A stretch of DNA of 7,863 nt from an uncultured Treponema sp. (GCA_937915735.1 CALGGS010000221.1:1-7863), one strand, 5' to 3'; positions 1-5,716 are shown, counted from the stretch's first letter. The notes: generated from the letters alone by a model not told the origin. Numbers and translations are program-made.

Positions 1-55
1 TAAAATTCAAAGCCGACAACGACTTTCGTCGTTGCGGTTTAATTTTTAGTTATGC
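1..55 (+). other. attC recombination site, 3' part (left end outside window)
   Basis: This is the tail of an integron attC site closing the cassette upstream of the window. The R' core site GTTATGC lies at 49-55 and fits GTTRRRY, with the expected integrase cleavage after G49. The body is a near-palindrome: CAACGAC (18-24) pairs with GTCGTTG (28-34) around a TTT loop, and the AT-rich outer parts (TAAAATT near 1-7, AATTTTTA at 41-48) are also complementary. The matching R'' core should lie just left of base 1. The orientation agrees with the two complete attC sites further right. Confidence 0.75.
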
Positions 56-58
56 CCA

Positions 59-73
59 CGGCTCACTGAGCCG
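59..73 (+). repeat. cassette 5' hairpin with CACTG loop (cassette 1)
   Basis: CGGCT (59-63) pairs with AGCCG (69-73) around the loop CACTG. The hairpin starts 10 nt after the first base of the R' core site. The same hairpin position and loop recur at the start of cassettes 2 and 3 with different stem bases. It belongs to the downstream cassette, not to the attC. No function is known to me. Confidence 0.7.
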
Positions 74-99
74 GAAGTTTTTTAGTATTTAAAAATTAA

Positions 100-146
100 G
101 GACATACAAATTTCTCTAAAAAAGAAAAAAGGAAAATTGTATGTCC
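100..146 (+). promoter_or_regulatory. inverted repeat masking RBS and start codon of cassette 1
   Basis: GGACATACAA (100-109) is perfectly complementary to TTGTATGTCC (137-146), which contains the ATG at 141. After one A/A mismatch the helix continues, with TTTC (111-114) pairing with GAAA (132-135). The AAAAAAGGA ribosome-binding site (125-133) therefore lies partly in the stem and partly in the loop. The motif TTTCTC (111-116) follows the left arm by one base, as in cassette 2. In an mRNA read through from upstream, this helix would hide the start site. A promoter acting inside the cassette could skip the left arm. Confidence 0.65.
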
Positions 147-1109
147 AAAAATGGAAGTCTCGGGAAAGCCCGTGATGCAAAAGAAGACGAGTTCTACACT
201 CAGTTAAATGATATTTCCAATGAGCTTAAATATTATAAAGAACACTTCAAAGGTAAAACTGTTCTCTGCAACTGCGATGACCCGAGAATAAGCAATTTCT
301 TTCATTACTTTTCTTACAATTTTGAAACTCTTGGTTTGAAAAAACTCATCACAACCTGCTACAAGAATCAGGAGCGGGATTTGTTCAGCCAAAACAACAG
401 CGAAAAAGCAATCAGCCTGGAATATTGCGGCGAGAAAAATGGTAGCAAAATTCCAACTGTAGAAGAAATTGGAATTAGAGAATTACAAGGCGACGGAGAT
501 TTCAGAAGTAAGGAATGTATTGAACTTTTAAAGGAGGCAGACATTGTTGTTACAAATCCTCCTTTCAGCCTGTTCAGAGAATATGTTGCACAACTAATTG
601 TATACGATAAAAAATTTCTTATTATTGGCAGTCAAAATAATGTAACTTATAAGGAAACTTTTCAACTTCTTCAGGAAAATAAAATTTGGCTTGGCTATAA
701 GGCTGGTGGCATGGCTTTTAAGGTACCAGAATATTATACACCTCGCGAAACAAGATACTGGCAGGATGAAACGGGACAAAAATGGCGAAGCATGGGAAAT
801 ATCTGCTGGTATACAAATCTTGATATTGCAAAGCGTCATGAAGAATTAATTCTGTACAAAAATTATTCGCCAGAAGACTATCCAAAATATGATAATTCAA
901 ATGTAATTAATGTTAACAAAATAACTGACATTCCTTGTGACTATTTTGAACCTATGGGTGTTCCAATAACTTTTTTTGATAAATATAATCCTGACCAATT
1001 TGAAATTCTTGGTATAGCAAATTCTGCTCGATGGATTGGGTATGAATGTTTTACAGTAATCAACGTTAAAAAAATATACAACCGTGTAATAATCCGGAGA
1101 AAACAGTAA
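141..1109 (+). CDS. EcoRI-family adenine-specific DNA methyltransferase
   Basis: This 322-residue protein is a putative N6-adenine DNA methyltransferase of the EcoRI methylase family (M.EcoRI is about 326 aa), using S-adenosylmethionine to protect host DNA. Family features visible are the N-terminal DEFYTQL stretch (residues 16-22), the CNCDDP motif (43-48), and the catalytic amino-methyltransferase motif IV NPPF (139-142) preceded by a hydrophobic strand. The C-terminus FTVINVKKIYNRVIIRRKQ is also typical of the family. The start has an AAAAAAGGA ribosome-binding site 7 bases upstream and sits inside an inverted repeat arm. The stop overlaps the next gene by one base (TAATG), so the two are translationally coupled. 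Its partner is a DUF262-HNH protein, not an EcoRI-type PD-(D/E)XK endonuclease, so GAATTC specificity is only a guess. Confidence 0.9.
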   Translation: MSKNGSLGKARDAKEDEFYTQLNDISNELKYYKEHFKGKTVLCNCDDPRISNFFHYFSYNFETLGLKKLITTCYKNQERDLFSQNNSEKAISLEYCGEKNGSKIPTVEEIGIRELQGDGDFRSKECIELLKEADIVVTNPPFSLFREYVAQLIVYDKKFLIIGSQNNVTYKETFQLLQENKIWLGYKAGGMAFKVPEYYTPRETRYWQDETGQKWRSMGNICWYTNLDIAKRHEELILYKNYSPEDYPKYDNSNVINVNKITDIPCDYFEPMGVPITFFDKYNPDQFEILGIANSARWIGYECFTVINVKKIYNRVIIRRKQ

Positions 1110-2194
1110 TGGAAATAAAGCAAACAGAAATAACCATTCGTGAACTTACAAACGGCTTCTCTGATAATGCGGAAGGCGGTGTTGTCGCTTATGGCGGTAA
1201 ACTGGATGTCCGCCCGCCCTATCAGAGAGAATTCGTTTACAAAGAAAAACAGCGAGATGCCGTAATCGATTCAGTCGTAGAGAATTTTCCGCTCAATGTA
1301 ATGTATTGGGCAGACCGAGGCGACGGAACTTTTGAAGTAATCGACGGACAGCAAAGGACAATTTCAATCTGCCAGTATGTGAACGGCGACTTTGCCCATA
1401 TAATGCGTTTCTTCAACAATCTGCAGGACGACGAGCAGAAAAAAATCCTGGATTACAAACTCAATGTTTACATCTGCAGCGGAACGAACAGCGAAAAATT
1501 AAAATGGTTCGAGCGCATAAATATTGCAGGGGAAAAATTAACTCCGCAAGAGTTGAGAAATGCAGTTTACTGTGGTTCGTGGGTTTCGGACGCTAAAAAG
1601 TATTTCTCAAAAATCGGCTGTCCTGCCGTTTCGCTCGGCGGAGACTATGTAAGCGGAACTGCAAACAGACAGGAGATTCTAGAAACAGCCATTGACTGGA
1701 TTTCAAACGGTCAGATTGACGAGTACATGGGCATTCATCAGCATGATGAAAATGCTTCCGCTTTGTGGGTTTATTTCCAGAAAGTAATTGCCTGGGTAAA
1801 AGCCGTATTCCCGACGAAAAGACCGAAGTATACAAAAGGCATAAACTGGGGTGAACTGTACAACAAATACAAGGATGCGGAATTCGATACTATAAAATTG
1901 GAAGATGAAATTAAAAAACTTATTCTTGATGACGATGTAACTAAAAAATCTGGAATTTATCCCTATGTTCTTACAAGAAATGAGAAATACCTTTCAATCC
2001 GTGCATTCTCAGACAATGAGAGATTACAGGCATATACAAAACAGAACGGAATTTGTAAAATATGTGGTAATCATTTTGAGCTTGAAGAAATGGAAGCCGA
2101 CCATATAACTCCGTGGAGTCAGGGCGGTAAAACTAATCTTGAAAACTGTCAGATGCTTTGCAGGGAATGTAATAGAAGAAAATCTGACAAGTAA
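1109..2194 (+). CDS. DUF262-HNH nuclease, probable restriction partner of the adenine methyltransferase
   Basis: This 361-residue protein has two modules. The N-terminal DUF262 (GmrS/ParB-like) domain shows RPPYQRE (35-41) and the signature DGQQRT (79-84), which in relatives such as GmrSD and SspE belongs to a nucleotide-binding and hydrolysis centre. The C-terminal HNH nuclease has zinc pairs C316-C319 and C351-C354, the catalytic D331-H332 pair, N346 and N355. By family it is a DNA endonuclease, possibly NTP-gated. The ATG overlaps the methyltransferase stop (TAATG), with CGGAGA as ribosome-binding site at 1095-1100, which indicates a bicistronic modification-nuclease cassette. DUF262 nucleases are often modification-dependent (type IV). 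Next to a dedicated methylase, it may instead cut unmodified DNA or sense host methylation. That choice is inference; the domain calls are firm. Confidence 0.88.
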   Translation: MEIKQTEITIRELTNGFSDNAEGGVVAYGGKLDVRPPYQREFVYKEKQRDAVIDSVVENFPLNVMYWADRGDGTFEVIDGQQRTISICQYVNGDFAHIMRFFNNLQDDEQKKILDYKLNVYICSGTNSEKLKWFERINIAGEKLTPQELRNAVYCGSWVSDAKKYFSKIGCPAVSLGGDYVSGTANRQEILETAIDWISNGQIDEYMGIHQHDENASALWVYFQKVIAWVKAVFPTKRPKYTKGINWGELYNKYKDAEFDTIKLEDEIKKLILDDDVTKKSGIYPYVLTRNEKYLSIRAFSDNERLQAYTKQNGICKICGNHFELEEMEADHITPWSQGGKTNLENCQMLCRECNRRKSDK

Positions 2195-2195
2195 G

Positions 2196-2225
2196 TTGCT
2201 TGTACGCGGCAGTCGGTGCTGCCGC
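2196..2225 (+). repeat. GC-rich hairpin after the DUF262-HNH gene; possible attC remnant
   Basis: GCGGCAG (2206-2212) pairs with CTGCCGC (2219-2225) around a 6-nt loop, just after the stop codon. No clean T-run follows, so it is at best a weak terminator. The ten bases before it, TTGCTTGTAC (2196-2205), are the exact reverse complement of 2299-2308 in the neighbouring attC. It could therefore be half of a decayed attC. Confidence 0.45.
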
Positions 2226-2252
2226 TAAAAGAAATATTTTTGTAGTAACAAG

Positions 2253-2317
2253 GCATAACAAAGCTTCGTAGCCGACACGGTGGTCAAGCCACCGTGCGGT
2301 ACAAGCAATTGTTATAC
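2253..2317 (+). other. attC recombination site ending cassette 1
   Basis: This is a complete 65-bp attC. R'' is GCATAAC (2253-2259) and R' is GTTATAC (2311-2317), almost exact complements, with integrase cleavage expected after G2311. Inner pairing includes AGCTT near R'' against AAGCA near R', and the 8-bp stem CACGGTGG / CCACCGTG closing on the loop TCAAG. R'' on the gene side and R' on the far side is the normal order for a cassette whose genes read on the plus strand. Confidence 0.88.
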
Positions 2318-2320
2318 GCA

Positions 2321-2335
2321 CAGCCCACTGGGCTG
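2321..2335 (+). repeat. cassette 5' hairpin with CACTG loop (cassette 2)
   Basis: CAGCC (2321-2325) pairs with GGCTG (2331-2335) around the loop CACTG. It begins 10 nt after the first base of R' (2311), the same offset and loop as at 59-73. The stem bases differ but still pair, which is a sign of conserved structure. Confidence 0.7.
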
Positions 2336-2370
2336 GAAAAGAATATTAAAATCTAATCATTAATAATTCC

Positions 2371-2411
2371 AGTATGACATTTTTCTCAAAAGAAAACGAG
2401 AATGTCATACT
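2371..2411 (+). promoter_or_regulatory. inverted repeat masking the start codon of cassette 2
   Basis: AGTATGACAT (2371-2380) is the exact reverse complement of ATGTCATACT (2402-2411), whose first three bases are the methyltransferase start codon. Past a TTT bulge, TCTC (2384-2387) pairs with GAGA (2398-2401), the weak ribosome-binding region. TTTCTC (2382-2387) again follows the left arm by one base. The geometry matches 100-146 but the arms are unrelated in detail, so the match is not simple sequence copying. Confidence 0.65.
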
Positions 2412-3412
2412 ACAAGTTCATCGACCTGTTTGCAGGTATTGGTGGAATAAGGCTTGGATTTGAGCAGGCCTTTAAAAATTCAGAAACAGTATTTGTCTCG
2501 GAATGGGATGAATATGCTCAAAAAACATACAAGGCTAATTTTGAAAGTCCTGAAGAAATAGCGGGCGACATCACAAAAATAAACGAAAAAGAAATTCCAA
2601 CATTCGATATCTGTCTTGCAGGTTTTCCGTGTCAGGCGTTCAGCATGGCAGGACAAAGAAAAGGCTTCGACGACAATTACAAGGGAATCTGCCGCGGCAC
2701 GCTTTTTCTTGACGTGGCAAGAATCTGCGAGGAACACAAGCCGAAAGTAATTTTCTGCGAAAACGTAAAAGGACTTACAATCCATGACAAAGGCCGAACT
2801 TTCAAAATCATAAAATCGACATTTGAAAATTTGGGGTACAATGTATTTTCTCAAATACTGAACAGCCGTGACTTCGGCGTGCCTCAGAACCGCGAAAGAA
2901 TTTACATAGTCTGTTTTAGAAAAGATCTTGAAATAGAAGAATTCAATTTTCCGAAAAGTACGGATTCGACAAAAGCAATACGCGATATTCTGGAAGAAAA
3001 TCCGGTTTCCGCAAAGTATTATCTAAGCACCACTTACATAGAGACTTTAAAACGGCACAGGGCAAGGCACGAAGCTTTAGGTCACGGCTTCGGCTATGAA
3101 ATACGGGACCTGGATTCTGTCGCCGGTGCAATAGTTTGCGGAGGAATGGGCCGGGAAAGAAATTTAATCGTTGACAAAAGACAAAAGAATTTAACTCCGG
3201 TAACGCACATAAAAGGAAAAGTAAACACTGACGGAATCAGAAAAATGACCCCAAGGGAATGGGCAAGGCTCCAAGGTTTTCCCGACAGCTACAAACTTGT
3301 GCTTGCTGACACTCACCTTTACAAACAGTTCGGAAACAGCGTTTCTGTTCCGGTCATTGCGGCAATCGCAGAGGAAATAAAAAAGAAACTTGCAAAATCG
3401 GAGGAAAAGTAA
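2402..3412 (+). CDS. hpaIIM: HpaII-type C5-cytosine DNA methyltransferase
   Basis: This 336-residue DNA (cytosine-5) methyltransferase closely resembles M.HpaII and probably methylates CCGG to protect it from the endonuclease encoded next. All main motifs are present in order: I FIDLFAGIGG (7-16), IV AGFPCQAFS (73-81) with catalytic Cys77, VI ENVKGL (120-125), VIII QNRERIYIV (162-170), IX RKMTPREWARLQGFPDSY (280-297) and X YKQFGNSVSVPV (307-318). The target-recognition stretch with YYLST, GFGYEI and GGMGRERNL (about 207-255) matches M.HpaII as I recall it. A short insertion, NYKGIC, lies before RGTLF (92-102). The start is chosen because motif I begins six residues in. The ribosome-binding site is weak and the ATG lies in an inverted-repeat arm. 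The endonuclease gene begins on the base after the stop. CCGG specificity is inferred from homology. Confidence 0.93.
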   Translation: MSYYKFIDLFAGIGGIRLGFEQAFKNSETVFVSEWDEYAQKTYKANFESPEEIAGDITKINEKEIPTFDICLAGFPCQAFSMAGQRKGFDDNYKGICRGTLFLDVARICEEHKPKVIFCENVKGLTIHDKGRTFKIIKSTFENLGYNVFSQILNSRDFGVPQNRERIYIVCFRKDLEIEEFNFPKSTDSTKAIRDILEENPVSAKYYLSTTYIETLKRHRARHEALGHGFGYEIRDLDSVAGAIVCGGMGRERNLIVDKRQKNLTPVTHIKGKVNTDGIRKMTPREWARLQGFPDSYKLVLADTHLYKQFGNSVSVPVIAAIAEEIKKKLAKSEEK

Positions 3413-4612
3413 ATGGAACTTAAAGGCAACAAAGGCGAATGGAGCGAAATTTACATATTCTTCAAACTTCTTAGCGACGGGAAAGTGTATGCTGCCGATA
3501 AGGACATGAAGAAAATCCGTGACAAATTTCTGAATATCATAAGAATCATCCGTGAAGAAATAAAAGGAAAAAAGTACAGCTATTACACAGGCGAAAAGAT
3601 AAAGATAAAACTCAACGAAAATGAAATCGCAACGGTAGATTGCAGTAAAATCTCAAACTACAAGAACAAAGTCTGGGATATGATAGTTTCATCAACGGAA
3701 ACGACTTTCACGAATAAAGACGTAACCGACTTTTTGGAAAGTCTCAACATAACCAAATTAAAATCTCCTGCAGAAAAATCTAATGACTTCTTCGGCGGCA
3801 CTCAGGATATTGTTCTTGAAACACAGGACTACCGTTCCGGAATAAATCAGATAATGGGTTTTTCCTGCAAGTCAGACATCGATGCTGGAGCGACGCTTTT
3901 CAATGCAAGCGGTGATAACACAAACTTTGAATTCAAAGTAACAGGTAAAATCTCTGAGAAAATAATGGAAGAATTCAACTCTCTTGTAAATTCTCAAGGA
4001 CATACCGCCGTTGGAAAAAGAATGAAATTTCTGCGTGACAAAAACCTTGATGTGGAATTTATAAATCCAGTAGGAGACATTGCAAGGGAAAACTTAATTA
4101 CCTGCTGCGGAACAGAAATGCCAAAGATAATCGGCGGAATGTTGAAGTACTATTTTTACGAATGTCGTGGTGAAAAAACGGATGTGAAGGACTGCTTGAA
4201 TTATCTTGCCGCAAACGATTTTGCCGGCTATGAATTTAAGAACAACTATGATACATACCGTGTGAGAATAGAAAATCTATTGTATTCTATGTTTACAGGT
4301 TTGCGTTTTGGTAAAAAATGGAACGGACGCTCGGACGTAAACGGAGGCTATATTGTTGTAAAAAAAGACGGGGATGTAGTAGCCTATCATTCGTGTATAG
4401 CCGATGAATTCAAGGATTTTCTTTTGGAAAAGCTCCGCTTTGAAACTCCGAGTTGTACCCGTCATAAATGTATGGAAATATATAAAAAGGATGGAGAGTA
4501 TTTTATAAAATTTCCTTTGCAGTTCAGGTTTTCAATAAAAACGAGTGGAAAAGTAAGATATGATGATTTTAAGGAAAATGTTCTTTATGTAGCAGATAAT
4601 AATGATATATAA
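3413..4612 (+). CDS. hpaIIR: HpaII-family type II restriction endonuclease
   Basis: This 399-residue protein is recognised as an HpaII-family restriction endonuclease from its N-terminus (KGNKGEWSEIYIFFKLLSDG, residues 4-23) and its position after an M.HpaII homologue. The family cuts C^CGG and is blocked by cytosine methylation. R.HpaII is about 358 aa, so this copy is somewhat longer. The block GGTQDIVLETQDYRSGINQ (128-146) followed by GFSCKSD (149-155) is a plausible PD-(D/E)XK-like core, with Asp132 and Lys153 as candidate metal and catalytic residues; that assignment is my guess. The ATG directly follows the upstream TAA, with GGAGG (3400-3404) eight bases away, giving tight co-expression. 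The attC begins 4 bases after the stop, typical of a compact cassette. No disruption is visible, so the system looks intact. Confidence 0.9.
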   Translation: MELKGNKGEWSEIYIFFKLLSDGKVYAADKDMKKIRDKFLNIIRIIREEIKGKKYSYYTGEKIKIKLNENEIATVDCSKISNYKNKVWDMIVSSTETTFTNKDVTDFLESLNITKLKSPAEKSNDFFGGTQDIVLETQDYRSGINQIMGFSCKSDIDAGATLFNASGDNTNFEFKVTGKISEKIMEEFNSLVNSQGHTAVGKRMKFLRDKNLDVEFINPVGDIARENLITCCGTEMPKIIGGMLKYYFYECRGEKTDVKDCLNYLAANDFAGYEFKNNYDTYRVRIENLLYSMFTGLRFGKKWNGRSDVNGGYIVVKKDGDVVAYHSCIADEFKDFLLEKLRFETPSCTRHKCMEIYKKDGEYFIKFPLQFRFSIKTSGKVRYDDFKENVLYVADNNDI

Positions 4613-4616
4613 TAAC

Positions 4617-4681
4617 GTATAACATAGGTTCAAAGCGGATGTCGCGGTCAAGCCGCGCCACCGTTTAAGCAATTATTAGGC
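4617..4681 (+). other. attC recombination site ending cassette 2 (variant R' core)
   Basis: This 65-bp attC has the same length as the one at 2253-2317. R'' is GTATAAC (4617-4623). R' is ATTAGGC (4675-4681), where the canonical first base G is an A. The inner stem CGCGG (4643-4647) / CCGCG (4653-4657) closes on the loop TCAAG, and further pairing exists outside it. The changed base is the one next to the integrase cleavage point (G^TT), so this site may recombine poorly. Confidence 0.8.
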
Positions 4682-4684
4682 GGT

Positions 4685-4699
4685 CGGGTCACTAGCGTG
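4685..4699 (+). repeat. cassette 5' hairpin with CACTA loop (cassette 3, partly decayed)
   Basis: CGGGT (4685-4689) and GCGTG (4695-4699) flank CACTA. Four of five positions pair, counting two G-T wobbles. The offset from the first R' base (4675) is again exactly 10 nt, which supports common origin with 59-73 and 2321-2335. Confidence 0.5.
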
Positions 4700-4715
4700 C
4701 TTAATGTTAATAAGT

Positions 4716-4758
4716 AAAGTCCTCAAACAATTTTCTCAACACTATTTTGGAGGACTTT
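4716..4758 (+). promoter_or_regulatory. inverted repeat masking the RBS of cassette 3
   Basis: AAAGTCCTC (4716-4724) is the exact reverse complement of GAGGACTTT (4750-4758). The pairing extends through AAA (4725-4727) with TTT (4746-4748), leaving G4749 bulged. The right arm contains the strong ribosome-binding site GGAGG (4749-4753), and the ATG follows at 4761. TTTCTC (4732-4737) lies in the loop as in cassettes 1 and 2. Here the helix hides the RBS and not the start codon. Confidence 0.65.
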
Positions 4759-4822
4759 TTATGAAAAGAAAAGTTTTTGGATTACTGGTAATAATCTCAG
4801 TAATATTGTTTTTCAGTAGTTA

Positions 4823-4842
4823 GTATCCGTCAATTCTAGCCT
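4823..4842 (+). repeat. left terminal inverted repeat of the mini IS66 element
   Basis: Twenty bases beginning GTATCCGTCAATTC are the perfect reverse complement of 5364-5383. The adjoining host sequence CAGTAGTT (4814-4821) is the left copy of the target duplication. This end also supplies the premature stop codons of both the lipoprotein (TAG 4821-4823) and the tnpB fragment (4836-4838, minus strand). Confidence 0.9.
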
Positions 4843-5012
4843 AAATTATTCAGGAGCTTGTGATTCTTGTTGCAGAAAAGAAAAACTGATTCACTAAGGG
4901 CGTTGAGTTTCATTTCGTTTTCAATAATTTGGGCAAGTCCTGCGACCCCCTTTCGTAAATCCGTACTTCCAGGACGCACGTAAATTTTTGCATTTTCAAA
5001 ATCAATTTTCAT
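4836..5012 (-). pseudogene. tnpB: IS66 TnpB (Orf2), 3'-truncated
   Basis: This 58-residue frame begins MKIDFENAKIYVRPGSTDLR and continues KGVAGLAQIIENE, the familiar IS66 Orf2 start (PGSTDMRKG...GLA). It reaches VFLFCNKNHKLL, equivalent to the family's LFVFCNRRRD.. stretch, at residues 43-54. It then runs into the terminal inverted repeat and stops. Normal TnpB is about 110-120 aa, so roughly the C-terminal half is missing. The ATG overlaps the tnpA stop (ATGA), the coupling usual in intact IS66 elements. The break between residues about 54 and 55 marks the internal deletion point. Confidence 0.85.
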
Positions 5013-5314
5013 ATCGCTGCCAGAACCGAAAGAATATTTTTTAGCTGATACTGTTCAAGGTGTGCGGGAATTAAGATTTCCATTCCTGGCTTTTTTACCC
5101 TGATGTCGTTTGCAGGCGAAATTGCGCTTGTTTTGATTTCTACAAATTTTACTTCGTTCGTACTCCTGTTCTGATGATGCCATTCGTAAATCCATTTTGA
5201 AAATGTCTTTACATTCAGTCCGTTCTCTTCGGCAAACTGTGCGTGTGTTTTTCCAGACTTCTCAAATTGTTCTAAAAGTTTTTCTTTTTCCGATTTGGTA
5301 AGTATTGCTTTCAT
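5009..5314 (-). CDS. tnpA: IS66 family TnpA (Orf1) accessory protein
   Basis: This 101-residue protein has an N-terminal helix-turn-helix region (about residues 5-47, ending ...GLNVKTFSKWIYEW). The C-terminus MEILIPAHLEQYQLKNILSVLAAI corresponds to the IS66 Orf1 ending in which a short beta stretch precedes a final helix. In IS66 elements TnpA is a small DNA-binding accessory protein encoded upstream of TnpB and TnpC, and its exact role in transposition is unclear. The start has GAGG seven bases upstream on the minus strand. The frame is intact although its element has lost tnpC, so the protein could still be made and bind related IS ends. It lies antisense to the lipoprotein gene it interrupts. 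Confidence 0.88.
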   Translation of the reverse strand: MKAILTKSEKEKLLEQFEKSGKTHAQFAEENGLNVKTFSKWIYEWHHQNRSTNEVKFVEIKTSAISPANDIRVKKPGMEILIPAHLEQYQLKNILSVLAAI

Positions 5315-5363
5315 TTTTCAACCTCGGAAACTAGTGTAATCTGGTTTTGCTCATTTGTTTACG

Positions 5364-5383
5364 AGGCTAGAATTGACGGATAC
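5364..5383 (+). repeat. right terminal inverted repeat of the mini IS66 element
   Basis: Twenty bases ending TTGACGGATAC are perfectly complementary to 4823-4842. The host copy of the target repeat, CAGTAGTT, occupies 5383-5390, sharing one base with the repeat end. The lipoprotein frame resumes at 5391. Confidence 0.9.
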
Positions 5384-5716
5384 AGTAGTTGTCAAAACAA
5401 TGTCGATAGTGAAGATTCTTATACTGTATGGACAGATTTAAGTTCTTATTCAGAATTTGAATCAACGTTTGGAACAACTTTGAATGATGGAATGTATGTG
5501 CGATTAGAATTTACTTCAAGCCAATGGTCGCAAATGTCAGGTTCATTAACAAACGAAGGACGACATTCATGGACAAAATCACAAATAAAAGATTGGTTAC
5601 TTGGAAGAGGCTTCGGGGATTCAGAATCTACTAAAGAATCTGCTTGGTTGACAACAATTGATCATGGATTTATTGCCAGTCGAACCGGTAATACAGTGTA
5701 TTTATATTGAAATAAA

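Larger units (their letters stand above)
4823..5383 (-). mobile_element. mini IS66-family element (internal deletion derivative, 561 bp)
   Basis: The element is bounded by 20-bp perfect inverted repeats and lies inside a lipoprotein gene. It carries, on the minus strand, a complete IS66 tnpA and the start of tnpB with the typical ATGA overlap. The rest of tnpB and all of the tnpC transposase are missing. Full IS66 elements are about 2.5 kb, so about 2 kb has been lost while both ends survive. Flanks show the 8-bp duplication expected of IS66: CAGTAGTT at 4814-4821 and 5383-5390 (or AGTAGTTA/AGTAGTTG if the G/C end bases belong to the element). It cannot move alone but may be mobilised by a related TnpC elsewhere. 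Confidence 0.85.
4761..5710 (+). pseudogene. small lipoprotein gene split by an IS66-type mini-element
   Basis: The first 20 codons (4761-4820) encode a signal peptide, MKRKVFGLLVIISVILFFSS, then hit a TAG created by the insertion. The frame resumes after the element at 5391 and runs to TGA at 5708-5710. Deleting the insert and one 8-bp duplication joins AGT AGT T with GT, giving SSC followed by QNN. The restored 126-residue protein has a spirochaete-style lipobox (FFSSC, Cys21) and a mature part of about 106 residues. That part is rich in Ser, Thr and aromatics, with TKESAWLTTIDHGFIASRTG near the C-terminus. I recall similar small lipoproteins from Treponema genomes, and their function is unknown. 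The 3' segment shows no further stop or frameshift, which implies a recent disruption. An internal ATG at 5480 could start a fragment without a signal peptide, which is unlikely to matter. Confidence 0.85.

Noticed and set aside
1593..1835. Minus-strand open frame inside the DUF262-HNH gene
   Set aside because: It is a by-product of the plus-strand codon pattern, with no ribosome-binding site or family resemblance.
2480..2854. Minus-strand open frame of 124 codons inside the C5-methyltransferase
   Set aside because: It lies wholly antisense to a gene with all its catalytic motifs, and its translation has no recognisable features.
1228..4412. GAATTC and CCGG site content as evidence of methylase specificity or avoidance
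   Set aside because: Both sequences occur several times within the cassettes, so no avoidance is apparent and a window this short cannot test it.
5480..5710. A separate 76-residue gene starting at the ATG at 5480
   Set aside because: The frame is open further upstream to the IS boundary and joins in frame to the signal peptide at 4761, so it is the 3' part of an interrupted lipoprotein gene.
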